Shown one piece after another: positions 42,561-51,117 of a DNA stretch of 64,000 nucleotides. The notes below the pieces were generated by a model, which saw nothing but the letters and a program-made list of their open reading frames with translations, was not told where the DNA came from and did no database searches. The stretch spans positions 5,209,001 through 5,273,000 of the forward strand of contig NZ_CP015637.1 of the NCBI RefSeq assembly GCF_001708445.1. Reading direction: 5' to 3'. Position 1 is the stretch's first letter, and every line of letters starts with the position of its first letter. Made by a program: the position numbers and the translations under genes. The stretch is from Pseudomonas fluorescens (GTDB lineage Bacteria; Pseudomonadota; Gammaproteobacteria; Pseudomonadales; Pseudomonadaceae).

Positions 42561-44320
42561 AGGTCGGGTGTCTCCAGTGCGATAGGCAGGGTCAGGGTGA
42601 AGACGGCGCCGTCGCCACGGTTGCCGGCGATCAGGCGCCCGCCCAGTTCGTGCACGATAGCGTAGGAAACCGCCAACCCCAACCCGAGGCCGTCTCCCAC
42701 CGGCTTGGTGGTGAAGAAGGGGTCGAACACGCTGTTCAGGTGTTCTTCGGCAATGCCGCCACCGCTGTCGCTGACGGTCAGTCGCCACAGCTGCTCATCA
42801 GCGTGCAGGTGGATTTCGAGGCGTTTGCGCGGCTTGTTCGCCATCGCATCCAGGGCATTGCGCAGTAGGTTGATCAGTACCTGTTCCAAGCGGATCGCAT
42901 CGCCGCGTACCCAGGCGGGGCGGGTCAGGTCCAGCAGGGTGCCGATGCCTTCATCGCGCAGGCGCGCGTCGAGCAACTGCAGGGACTGATCGACTACGGT
43001 GGCCAGGTCCAGGCGTTCGCGCAGGCCGCTGGGGCTCTTGCGCGCGAAGGTCTTGAGGTGGCCGGTCAGCGCGGCCATGCGTGTGAGCATATCGTCCAGT
43101 GGGGTCAGGGCCTTGTAGGCATCGTCTATACGGCCGTGGTCAAGCAGCAGGCGCAGGGTCGCCAATTGCATGCGCTGGGCGGTCAGCGGTTGGTTGATTT
43201 CATGGGCGAGGGCGGCAGACATCTGCCCCAGCGCCGCCAACTTGGCCGATTGCACCAGGCCGTCCTGAGCGGTGCGCAGCGCCTGGGTACGCTCCTCCAC
43301 AAGCTGTTCGAGCTCTTCGCGGCTGCGCTGCCGCAAGCGGGCCAGGCGCCAGCGCTGGGTCAGGAACAGCACCAGGAACACCAGCGCCAGCCATGAGCCA
43401 GCGGCGGCCAGGCCGGCGTTGCGTTGGTCTTCAAAGGCGAATTGGGGCTTGCGCAGCAGGTGCAGGGTCCAGCCCTCGGCCTTCAGCGGCAAGGATTCCC
43501 AGATGTAGTTGGCGTTGCCGTCAGGTCCGTTGACTCGCATCAGGTGACTGTTGTCGTCGAAGCGTTGCAACGCCTGGGTTTCCAGGGGCTGCAATTGTTT
43601 TTTGTCGTATTGGCGGGTGGCCTTGAGTTCGGCCAGGTCGCTGGCCGACAGCGGGCTCAGGTTGCGATAACGCCAGCCGGGCTGGTTGGCGATAAACACG
43701 ATACCGCGCGCGTCGCTGACCAGCAGCAGGTCATTGCCCTGGGCCCACTCGCGTTCAAGCTCGGGGAATTCCAGCTTGACCACCATGGCGCCGAGGAACT
43801 GCTCATGTTCATCGAGCACCGCACTGGAGAGGAAGTACCCCGGCACCCCGGTGGTCACCCCGACCGCATAAAAGCGCCCGGCGCCCTGGCTCTGGGTCTG
43901 GCTGAAGTAAGGCCGAAACGCGTAGTTGTGCCCGACATAACTGCTGGGCAGGTTCCAGTTACTGGCGGCCACGGCCAGGCCGGTGCGGTCCATCAACTCC
44001 AGGGTGGAAGACTGGGCGGCACCGTTGATGCGTTCCAGTTTGCGGTTGAGCATGTCCTGGGTGGTGGCATCCAGCGGACCTTTCAAGGCGCTGATCATTT
44101 CCGAGTCCAAGGCCAGTACGGCGGGCAGGGCGCGGTAGCGTTCGATCAAGGTGTGCAGGGAGTTGGCGTACAACGCGAGTTGCTGGTTGGCGCGGGCGGC
44201 ATCGTCCACCAGGGCCACGCGTTCGGCGTGGCGCGTGGCCAGGGCCGCGGCCAGCAGTGCACCGGCGATGATGAGCAGGGAATAGAAGGTCAGGCGCAGT
44301 GGGCGAGGGATCACGATCAT
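42554..44320 (-). CDS. dctB: C4-dicarboxylate-type sensor histidine kinase DctB
   Basis: A 588-residue kinase: TM1 (about 10-30), a periplasmic double-Cache sensor (about 35-285) with FRPYFSQTQSQGAGRFYAVGVTTGVPGYFLSSAV, TM2 (about 290-312), a coiled linker, HisKA with LAALGQMSAALAHEINQPL, and HATPase with LINLLRNALDAM, DSGGGIA and GLGLGLAVSYAIV. It senses organic acids outside and phosphorylates DctD. The start at 44320 is favoured; 44355 is possible. It overlaps dctD by 7 bp. Confidence 0.92.
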   Translation of the reverse strand: MIVIPRPLRLTFYSLLIIAGALLAAALATRHAERVALVDDAARANQQLALYANSLHTLIERYRALPAVLALDSEMISALKGPLDATTQDMLNRKLERINGAAQSSTLELMDRTGLAVAASNWNLPSSYVGHNYAFRPYFSQTQSQGAGRFYAVGVTTGVPGYFLSSAVLDEHEQFLGAMVVKLEFPELEREWAQGNDLLLVSDARGIVFIANQPGWRYRNLSPLSASDLAELKATRQYDKKQLQPLETQALQRFDDNSHLMRVNGPDGNANYIWESLPLKAEGWTLHLLRKPQFAFEDQRNAGLAAAGSWLALVFLVLFLTQRWRLARLRQRSREELEQLVEERTQALRTAQDGLVQSAKLAALGQMSAALAHEINQPLTAQRMQLATLRLLLDHGRIDDAYKALTPLDDMLTRMAALTGHLKTFARKSPSGLRERLDLATVVDQSLQLLDARLRDEGIGTLLDLTRPAWVRGDAIRLEQVLINLLRNALDAMANKPRKRLEIHLHADEQLWRLTVSDSGGGIAEEHLNSVFDPFFTTKPVGDGLGLGLAVSYAIVHELGGRLIAGNRGDGAVFTLTLPIALETPDLC

Positions 44321-44412
44321 ACGATGATGAACAGGCACAGTAAGGGGGAGCACCATAGCATGAGCTGCCTGGATCTTGTGGTGGGAGAGGCTACGGTGGC
44401 TAGAGGGCTTGT

Positions 44413-44434
44413 TGTGGCAAGCCCGCTCGCCACA
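44413..44434. repeat. Short palindrome of the TGTGGCAAGCCCGCTCGCCACA class
   Basis: A single 22-base palindrome of the second repeat class, in the gap between dctB and fumarase; the same unit recurs at 46252 and in the array at 29349-29570. Confidence 0.75.
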
Positions 44435-44488
44435 GGACGCCTGGTCGCCCGTGACCGCCTCGATTGCCAAAGGGCAATCGGCAGTCAG

Positions 44489-44526
44489 AAAAAAAGGCGA
44501 CCGGGCTTATCGCCGCAGTCGCCTTT
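44489..44526 (-). terminator. Rho-independent terminator after fumarase
   Basis: Read on the minus strand, AAAGGCGAC and GTCGCCTTT form a 9-bp stem followed by TTTTCT, 20 bp after the fumarase stop. Confidence 0.85.
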
Positions 44527-44545
44527 ATCCTTGCGGGGAAAGTGC

Positions 44546-46069
44546 TTACTGCACTTCCACCGCCAGGCTTTCACTGATCTTTTTCTGCCAGATGGCAGGA
44601 CCGGTGATATGGACGGATTCGCCCTTGCTGTCCACCGCCACGGTGACCGGCATGTCTTTCACGTCGAACTCGTAGATCGCTTCCATGCCCAGTTCGGCGA
44701 AAGCCACCACACGCGACTTCTTGATGGCTTGCGCTACCAGGTAAGCAGCGCCGCCGACGGCCATCAGGTACACGGCCTTGTGGTCCTTGATCGCTTCGAT
44801 GGCGGCCGGGCCGCGTTCGGATTTGCCGATCATGCCCAGCAGGCCGGTTTGCTCGAGGATCTGGCGGGTGAACTTATCCATCCGCGTTGCGGTGGTCGGG
44901 CCGGCAGGGCCAACCACTTCTTCGCGCACGGGATCAACCGGGCCGACGTAATAGATGAAGCGACCCTTGAGGTCCACCGGCAGGGCTTCGCCCTTGTTCA
45001 GCATCTCGACCATGCGCTTGTGCGCGGCATCGCGACCGGTGAGCATCTTGCCGTTGAGCAACACGGTTTCGCCCGGCTTCCAGCTCTGCACGTCTTCCGG
45101 GGTCAGGGTGTCGAGGTTGACGCGACGGGCCGAAGGGCCGGCTTCCCAGACGATTTCCGGGTAGGCGTCCAGCGGTGGCGCCTCCAGCGACGCCGGGCCC
45201 GAACCGTCGAGCACGAAGTGCGCGTGACGGGTGGCGGCGCAGTTGGGGATCATGCACACCGGCAGCGAAGCGGCGTGGGTCGGGTAGTCCATGATCTTCA
45301 CGTCGAGCACGGTGGTCAGGCCGCCCAGGCCCTGGGCGCCGATGCCCAGTTGGTTGACCTTCTCGAACAGCTCCAGGCGCATCTCTTCGATACGATTGGA
45401 CGGGCCGCGCTTTTTCAGCTCGTGGATGTCGATGGATTCCATCAACACTTCCTTGGCCATCACCGCGGCTTTCTCGGCGGTGCCGCCAATGCCGATGCCG
45501 AGCATGCCCGGTGGGCACCAGCCGGCGCCCATGGTCGGAACGGTCTTGAGCACCCAGTCGACGATCGAGTCGGACGGGTTGAGCATGGCCATCTTCGACT
45601 TGTTCTCGGAACCACCGCCTTTGGCCGCCACGTCCACTTCCACGGTGTTACCCGGGACGATGGAGTAGTGGATGACTGCGGGGGTGTTGTCCTTGGTGTT
45701 CTTGCGCGCGCCTGCCGGGTCGGCGAGGATCGATGCACGCAGGACGTTTTCCGGCAGGTTGTAGGCGCGACGCACACCTTCGTTGATCATGTCGTCCAGG
45801 CCCATGGTGGCGCCATCCCAACGTACATCCATGCCCACGCGCACGAACACGGTGACAATACCGGTGTCCTGGCAGATCGGGCGATGGCCGGTGGCGCACA
45901 TGCGCGAGTTGATCAGGATCTGCGCGATGGAGTCGCGGGCCGCTGGCGATTCTTCGCGCAGATAGGCTTCGTGCATCGCTTGGATGAAGTCAACGGGGTG
46001 GTAGTAGGAAATGAATTGCAGGGCGTCGGCAACGCTCTGAATCAGGTCGTCTTGCTTGATCACGGTCAT
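44546..46069 (-). CDS. fumA: Fumarate hydratase, class I (iron-sulfur)
   Basis: A 507-residue class I fumarase with N-terminal alpha domain (about 1-280) and C-terminal beta domain (about 300-500). Candidate cluster cysteines lie in RMCATGHRPICQDTG (about 60-75), AGWCPPGMLGIGIGG and PVCMIPNCAATRH. It hydrates fumarate to malate in the TCA cycle with an oxygen-sensitive [4Fe-4S] cluster. The start at 46069 matches family length; the frame extends upstream to 46096 without support. Single gene ended by a terminator. The 321-bp stretch upstream holds a repeat pair and no gene. Confidence 0.94.
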   Translation of the reverse strand: MTVIKQDDLIQSVADALQFISYYHPVDFIQAMHEAYLREESPAARDSIAQILINSRMCATGHRPICQDTGIVTVFVRVGMDVRWDGATMGLDDMINEGVRRAYNLPENVLRASILADPAGARKNTKDNTPAVIHYSIVPGNTVEVDVAAKGGGSENKSKMAMLNPSDSIVDWVLKTVPTMGAGWCPPGMLGIGIGGTAEKAAVMAKEVLMESIDIHELKKRGPSNRIEEMRLELFEKVNQLGIGAQGLGGLTTVLDVKIMDYPTHAASLPVCMIPNCAATRHAHFVLDGSGPASLEAPPLDAYPEIVWEAGPSARRVNLDTLTPEDVQSWKPGETVLLNGKMLTGRDAAHKRMVEMLNKGEALPVDLKGRFIYYVGPVDPVREEVVGPAGPTTATRMDKFTRQILEQTGLLGMIGKSERGPAAIEAIKDHKAVYLMAVGGAAYLVAQAIKKSRVVAFAELGMEAIYEFDVKDMPVTVAVDSKGESVHITGPAIWQKKISESLAVEVQ

Positions 46070-46251
46070 GAGTCGCGCTCCTCTATAAGGGAACATTCAA
46101 TAAAGGTGGCTTCAGTGAAGTGCATCGGTCGGCTGAAACCACCTTTCCAAGGCGCGTCGCCAAGAAGAGCAGGTATTGTTGGCGCGACGCTAAAAAGGCG
46201 CGGCAGTATAACCCGGCGTGGTGGCCGATACACCCGACGATGGTCAAACTC

Positions 46252-46326
46252 TGTGGCAAGCCCGCTCGCCACAGTTACAGTGTTCCTCCTTGGCTGACAG
46301 GCATTATGGCAAGCCCGCTTGCCACA
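46252..46326. repeat. Two palindromes of the GGCAAGCCCGCTNGCC class
   Basis: TGTGGCAAGCCCGCTCGCCACA (46252-46273) and ATGGCAAGCCCGCTTGCCACA (46306-46326) are direct copies 54 bp apart in the fumA/ferredoxin-reductase intergenic stretch. Confidence 0.8.
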
Positions 46327-46390
46327 AAAATGCGTTTCGTCATGCTGCCCGCGTTATCGTTAGCAATCTTCGCAATGTTTGAGTCCTTGT

Positions 46391-47323
46391 ATGCCTGAAC
46401 TGCACGTCGGCGAACGCCACTGGTCGGTCTCCACCGGCAGCAATCTGTTGGATGCCCTGAACCAGGCCGGCGTCGCCGTGCCCTACAGTTGCCGCGCCGG
46501 CAGTTGCCATGCATGCCTGGTGCGATGCCAGGGCGACGTCGAGGACAAGCAACCCGACGCCCTCAGCCCGGCACAGCGCCAGGATGGCTGGCGCCTGGCC
46601 TGTCAGTGCCAGGTGACGGCGGACTTGCGGGTCGAAGCGTACGATCCGACACGCGACGGTCTGTCGGCCGAAGTGGTAGGCGCTGACTGGCTGAACACGA
46701 CTGTACTGCGCTTGCGCCTGCAACCGGAGCGCGGCCTGCGCTACCGGGCCGGGCAGCATCTGGTGTTGTGGGCGGGGCAGGTGGCGCGGCCCTACTCCCT
46801 GGCCAGCCTGCCCCAGGAAGATCCGTTCTTGGAGTTTCATCTCGAGTGTCGCCAGCCTGGCGCGTTCAGCGATGCCGCTCGGCAGCTGCGTGTCGGGGAC
46901 CGCCTGCGCCTGGGCGAACTGCGCGGCGGCGCGTTGCAATACGACCCCGCCTGGCAAACCCAGCCGCTGTGGCTGCTGGCATCCGGTACCGGTATGGGCC
47001 CGTTGTGGGGCGTGCTGCGCGAGGCGTTGCGCCAGAATCACCAGGGGGCTATCCGCGTGATTCATCTCGCCCGTGATGCCAGTGGCCATTACCTGGCCGA
47101 ACCCCTGGCCGCGCTGGCCGCGCAGCATGCGAACCTGACGGTGGAGCTATGGACCGCGGCGGAGCAAGCCCAGGCATTGGCGCAACTGCGGCTTGTTTCG
47201 CGGCAAACTCTGGCCTTACTCTGCGGGCACCCCGCCAACGTCGAGGCCTTCTCCAAGCGCCTGTTCCTGGCGGGATTGCCGCGCAATCAACTGCTGGCCG
47301 ATGTGTTCCTGCCCCGTGGTTGA
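46391..47323 (+). CDS. 2Fe-2S ferredoxin fused to FAD/NAD(P)H oxidoreductase
   Basis: A 310-residue electron-transfer protein. The plant-type ferredoxin domain (1-85) has CRAGSCHACLVRC and a later LACQC, giving four cluster cysteines. A ferredoxin-NADP reductase-like module follows: FAD motif RPYSLAS (about 136-142) and NAD(P)-site GTGMGPLWG (about 201-209). It resembles reductase components of oxygenases such as XylA/BenC, but no oxygenase gene is adjacent. Start 46391 (MPELHVG) suits the ferredoxin domain. The next gene, an enoyl-CoA hydratase, starts 30 bp after its stop and may be co-transcribed. Confidence 0.87.
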   Translation: MPELHVGERHWSVSTGSNLLDALNQAGVAVPYSCRAGSCHACLVRCQGDVEDKQPDALSPAQRQDGWRLACQCQVTADLRVEAYDPTRDGLSAEVVGADWLNTTVLRLRLQPERGLRYRAGQHLVLWAGQVARPYSLASLPQEDPFLEFHLECRQPGAFSDAARQLRVGDRLRLGELRGGALQYDPAWQTQPLWLLASGTGMGPLWGVLREALRQNHQGAIRVIHLARDASGHYLAEPLAALAAQHANLTVELWTAAEQAQALAQLRLVSRQTLALLCGHPANVEAFSKRLFLAGLPRNQLLADVFLPRG

Positions 47324-47353
47324 GCGCTGAATTCTACAGCCGCGAGACTGACC

Positions 47354-48103
47354 ATGACCGACGCCATCCTGCAGCAGCGCGAACGTGGGTTGCTGACCCT
47401 GCAGTTCAACCGCCCCGACAAGAAAAACGCCCTGACCCGCGCCATGTACACGCAGTTGGCCGAAGCGCTGGAGCAGGCTGACGCGGACCCCGCCATCAGC
47501 GCCGTGCTGATTCAGGGCAGCCACGCGTGTTTTACCGCCGGCAACGACATCGGCGACTTTCTTGAACAGCCGCCCAGCGACCTCGACAGCCCACCGTTCC
47601 ACTTTATGAAAAGCCTGCTCAATTGCCGCAAACCAGTGATCGCCGCGGTGGCGGGCGCAGCGGTGGGCATTGGCACGACGCTGCTGCTGCACTGCGACCT
47701 GGTGTACGTCAGTCGCGATGCTCGTTTGCGCATGCCGTTCGTTAATCTGGGGCTGTGTCCCGAATTTGGGTCAAGCCTGATCCTGCCGCGCTTGCTGGGG
47801 CACGCGAAGGCGGCTGAGTTGTTGCTGTTGGGGGAGGGGTTCACAGGCGAACAGGCGGCCCTTTGGGGCATTGCCACCGAGGCGCTGGGCAGTGGCGAAG
47901 CCGCCTTGGCCAAGGCGCGAGAAATCGCCGAACGCTTTGACACCCTGGCGTCGGGTGCGGTGCAAGTCACCAAGCAATTGATGAAAAGTGTGGACCGTGA
48001 GCAGTTGCGGCGAGTGATCGAGGAGGAGGGCGCGTTGTTTGTCCAGCGCCTGAAATCCTCTGAAGCGATCGCAGCCTTGTCGGAGGTTATTTCAAGGAAG
48101 TAA
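47354..48103 (+). CDS. Enoyl-CoA hydratase/isomerase family protein
   Basis: A 249-residue crotonase-fold enzyme. It begins LTLQFNRPDKKNALTRAMY (about 14-32) and has the oxyanion-hole stretch HACFTAGNDIGDFLE (about 55-69) and KPVIAAVAGAAVGIGTTLLLHCDLVYVS (about 93-120). The usual catalytic glutamates are not both obvious: the second position reads LCPEFGSS. It could be hydratase or isomerase acting in fatty-acid or aromatic catabolism. It probably shares a transcript with the ferredoxin reductase. Confidence 0.88.
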   Translation: MTDAILQQRERGLLTLQFNRPDKKNALTRAMYTQLAEALEQADADPAISAVLIQGSHACFTAGNDIGDFLEQPPSDLDSPPFHFMKSLLNCRKPVIAAVAGAAVGIGTTLLLHCDLVYVSRDARLRMPFVNLGLCPEFGSSLILPRLLGHAKAAELLLLGEGFTGEQAALWGIATEALGSGEAALAKAREIAERFDTLASGAVQVTKQLMKSVDREQLRRVIEEEGALFVQRLKSSEAIAALSEVISRK

Positions 48104-48417
48104 GGCTCATCAGGCAGAGCAGGCACGACCTCAGCCGTGCCTGCCTGGAGGAGCCCTTTCTGGAAAAACGAGAACATCAGTAGCCGAAAATTCTCACCAT
48201 GCTGGCAACGCGATTGCCAGCAACTCCCGAGACGCCGGCCACCACCAGCCTGCTATTGGGTACTTCAGCTCTTTCCACACGGCATGAATTGAATAGAGCG
48301 GCAGGTGCGGTATATGCCTTAGGTCTGACCGCACACACGATTGGGCGCCTGTTCGTGGGTGGCGTCTACTGGTAGAGCTGACAGTAGACAATGGGCCGTG
48401 AATGTTTTTTTAACTGA
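48104..48417. other. Gene-poor stretch between enoyl-CoA hydratase and pyruvate kinase
   Basis: A hairpin (AGGCACGACC-loop-GCCGTGCCT, 48132-48150) follows the enoyl-CoA hydratase gene without a T run. A 58-codon plus-strand frame (48199-48375, beginning MLATRLPATPET) is open but has no Shine-Dalgarno. I see no other feature. Confidence 0.4.
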
Positions 48418-48460
48418 CAAAAAAGCCCCGCCATTCACATGGCGGGGCTTTCGTTTTTCA
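48418..48460 (-). terminator. Rho-independent terminator after pyruvate kinase
   Basis: AAGCCCCGCCA and TGGCGGGGCTT form an 11-bp stem around TTCACA. On the minus strand TTTTTTGTCA follows, 20 bp after the pyk stop; on the plus strand TTCGTTTTT also follows, so it may work in both directions. Confidence 0.9.
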
Positions 48461-48469
48461 ACCGATCAC

Positions 48470-49921
48470 TCAGACCATTGGGTCGCCAACGTGCAGGATC
48501 TTCATGCCATTGGTGCCACCGGTGGTGTGGTAGCTGTCGCCCTTGGTCAGGATGACCCAGTCGCCTTTCTCTACGACGCCGCGTTTGACCAGCTCGTCGA
48601 TGGCCTTTTGGCTGACTTCGTTGGGTGCCAGCGAAGCCGGATCGAACGGAATGGTATACACGCCACGAAACAGCGCCGTGCGAGCCTGGGCTTCACGGTG
48701 GGGGGTGAACGCGTAGATCGGCACCGAGGAACGGATGCGCGACATGATCAACGGCGTGTACCCACTTTCGGTCAGGGCGATGATCGCTTTAACACCTGGG
48801 AAGTGGTTGGCGGTGTACATGGCCGCCAGGGCGATGCTCTGGTCGCAGCTTTCGAAGACCTTGCCGATGCGATGGCTGGAGGTCTTGCTGGTCGGGTGCT
48901 TTTCAGCACCGACGCAGATACGCGCCATGGCCTGGACGGCTTCCAGCGGGTACGGGCCTGCGGCGCTTTCTGCAGAAAGCATCACCGCGTCGGTGTAGTC
49001 GAGCACGGCGTTGGCTACGTCGGACACTTCGGCGCGGGTCGGCATCGGGTTCTGGATCATCGACTCCATCATCTGGGTCGCCACGATCACCGCTTTGTTG
49101 TGGCGGCGTGCGTGCAGGATGATCTTCTTCTGGATACCGATCAGCTCGGCGTCACCGATTTCCACGCCCAGGTCGCCACGGGCAACCATTACGGCGTCCG
49201 ACGCCTTGATCAGGCCGTCGAGGGTTTCGTCGTCGGCCACGGCTTCGGCGCGTTCGATCTTCGCCACCAGCCAGGCGGTACCGCCGGCTTCGTCGCGCAG
49301 CTTACGGGCGTATTCCATGTCGGCGGCGTCGCGCGGGAAGGATACGGCGAGGTAATCCACTTCCATTTCGGCGGCGAGCTTGATGTCGGCCTTGTCTTTT
49401 TCAGTCAGGGCCGGGGCGGTCAGGCCACCGCCGCGACGGTTGATGCCCTTGTGGTCGGACAGCGGGCCGCCGATGATCACGGTGCAGTTCAGCTCGGTGA
49501 CGGAAGCGGTGTCGACGCGCATGACCACACGGCCGTCATCCAGCAGCAGTTCGTCGCCGACGCCGCAGTCCTTGACCAGGTCCGGGTAGTCGATACCGAC
49601 GACTTCCTGGGTACCTTCGGTCAGCGGGTGGCTGGTGGAGAAGGTGAACTTGTCACCGATCTTCAGCTCGATCCGCTTGTTGGCGAATTTGGCGATACGA
49701 ATTTTCGGGCCTTGCAGGTCACCCAGCAATGCGACGAAGCGGCCATGCTTGGCGGCCAGGTCTCGCACCAGCTTGGCGCGAGCCTTGTGCTCGTCCGGAG
49801 TGCCGTGGGAGAAGTTCAGACGGGCAACGTCCAAACCAGCCAGAATCAGCTGTTCGAGGACTTCCGGCGAGTTGCTGGCCGGGCCAAGGGTGGCGACGAT
49901 TTTGGTACGACGGACGGACAT
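48470..49921 (-). CDS. pyk: Pyruvate kinase
   Basis: A 483-residue pyruvate kinase of the PykA type. Visible: RRTKIVATLGPAS at the start, RLNFSHG (substrate loop), LAVSFPRDAADM, IERAEAVA with the catalytic region, VMVARGDLGVEIG and ATQMMESMI. It makes ATP and pyruvate from phosphoenolpyruvate, the last step of lower glycolysis. Single gene with its own terminator. A divergent lipoprotein gene follows 175 bp upstream of its start. Confidence 0.96.
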   Translation of the reverse strand: MSVRRTKIVATLGPASNSPEVLEQLILAGLDVARLNFSHGTPDEHKARAKLVRDLAAKHGRFVALLGDLQGPKIRIAKFANKRIELKIGDKFTFSTSHPLTEGTQEVVGIDYPDLVKDCGVGDELLLDDGRVVMRVDTASVTELNCTVIIGGPLSDHKGINRRGGGLTAPALTEKDKADIKLAAEMEVDYLAVSFPRDAADMEYARKLRDEAGGTAWLVAKIERAEAVADDETLDGLIKASDAVMVARGDLGVEIGDAELIGIQKKIILHARRHNKAVIVATQMMESMIQNPMPTRAEVSDVANAVLDYTDAVMLSAESAAGPYPLEAVQAMARICVGAEKHPTSKTSSHRIGKVFESCDQSIALAAMYTANHFPGVKAIIALTESGYTPLIMSRIRSSVPIYAFTPHREAQARTALFRGVYTIPFDPASLAPNEVSQKAIDELVKRGVVEKGDWVILTKGDSYHTTGGTNGMKILHVGDPMV

Positions 49922-50096
49922 GCACAGACTCCTGAGTTCAAGCGCTGAGGAAGGCTACTATGCTCTTTGGTTGTAGTCATTGTTCGTTTGCACTACTTAT
50001 CGGCCATTCGCTTGTTTTCGCTTCGATTGAATAAATGAACATCCTTGAAGATTTTCGACCAGGGGTCGATACACTGCACAAGACAGGAGAACCCCC

Positions 50097-50471
50097 ATGC
50101 GAATTTTGCTCATTGCTGCCCTGGCCGTCAGCGTTACCGGCTGCACCCGCTGGTCGATGGACCACCATTTGAACAACGCCTACCGTGCGTACGGGGTCGG
50201 TGACTGCGAACGCGTGACCCTGGAATTGTCCCAGGTCGACCGTGAAAGCCGTACCCGCCGCTATGTGCAACCTGAGGTCTCGATGTTGCGCGGGCAATGC
50301 CTGGAGCGGCAGAAGCTGTTTGTCGATGCGGTGCAGACCTATCAGTTCATCATTAATCAGTACCCGTCCAGTGAGTACGCTTATCGGGCCCGTGCCCGGC
50401 TCGATACCCTGCAGCAACTCGGGCATTACCCCGGCGCGAGCGTTGCGCAGCCACGTCCGGCCTCGTTGTGA
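50097..50471 (+). CDS. Small TPR-like lipoprotein
   Basis: A 124-residue lipoprotein with a lipobox (LAVSVTGCTRW, Cys about 16). Helical repeats include NNAYRAYGVGDCERVTLELSQVD and QLFVDAVQTYQFIINQYPSSEYAYRARARLDTLQ-like TPR patterns (about 78-113), as in YfgL/BamD-type proteins. It is probably an outer-membrane-associated scaffold; function unknown. AGGAGAA lies 9-15 bases before the ATG. Confidence 0.78.
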   Translation: MRILLIAALAVSVTGCTRWSMDHHLNNAYRAYGVGDCERVTLELSQVDRESRTRRYVQPEVSMLRGQCLERQKLFVDAVQTYQFIINQYPSSEYAYRARARLDTLQQLGHYPGASVAQPRPASL

Positions 50472-50697
50472 TGATATTTGTCATTCTATAGCTGGCCCGT
50501 CGCCAGTCTTGGGCTATTCTTTGAGTGTCCGTTTGTACAAGTTTGTACTCATACGGATGGAATGCTTGGGATTGGCAGCCGTAGAGTGACAAGGCGCTTG
50601 CTGTTGTCGCACCGATTCCCAGGGAGAGCGGCCTTGCATTAGCCGTTCCGAATCACTGGTAAGGCCAGAGTCATGGCCAATGGATGGCGATTTCATC

Positions 50698-51057
50698 ATG
50701 TTTACTGATCGACGGATTGAGCGACATCAGTTGTCTTGTTTCCTGCAAGTGTTCAACCGGCTGACGGACAAACCCATTGGCTACTTGGGTAACGTGTCCG
50801 AAGATGGGCTGATGTTGATCAGCCAATTGCCGATGATGGTCGACGTAGAGTTCGAGCTGCGCTTGAAGATTCCTGCGGCCGACGGCGATTTTCAGGCCAT
50901 TGACCTTACAGCTGCCTGTTTATGGAGCCATGAGGACGTCAACCCGCAGCACTATGATTCCGGGTTCAGGGTGGTTGATGCGTCGCCAGAGTACAGTCTT
51001 CTGATCAACGCCTTATTGCATTACTTCAGCTTCGATCCCCTGCAGGCTTCTGCCTAG
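50698..51057 (+). CDS. PilZ-domain protein
   Basis: A 119-residue single-domain PilZ protein. The c-di-GMP-binding elements are visible: RxxxR-type RRIERHQ (about 4-10) and D/NxSxxG in GNVSEDGLML (about 30-39). The rest is the beta-barrel ending FRVVDASPEYSLLINALLHYF. It is expected to respond to c-di-GMP; partner unknown. ATG at 50698 is selected because it puts RRxER directly at the N-terminus. Confidence 0.88.
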   Translation: MFTDRRIERHQLSCFLQVFNRLTDKPIGYLGNVSEDGLMLISQLPMMVDVEFELRLKIPAADGDFQAIDLTAACLWSHEDVNPQHYDSGFRVVDASPEYSLLINALLHYFSFDPLQASA

Positions 51058-51117
51058 ACACTACTTGCTGCGCGCCCGGCTTAGGTCGGGCTATCCACGT
51101 TGGGGCGTGTGTGACCT

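Noticed and set aside
43424..46297. Very long plus-strand open frame (957 codons) across dctB and fumA
   Set aside because: It is antisense to two well-supported genes, begins and ends without gene signals, and its His/Gly/Val-rich composition is what high-GC codon bias on the other strand creates.
48199..48375. 58-codon plus-strand frame between enoyl-CoA hydratase and pyruvate kinase
   Set aside because: No Shine-Dalgarno, no recognisable features; kept only as a note in the intergenic entry.
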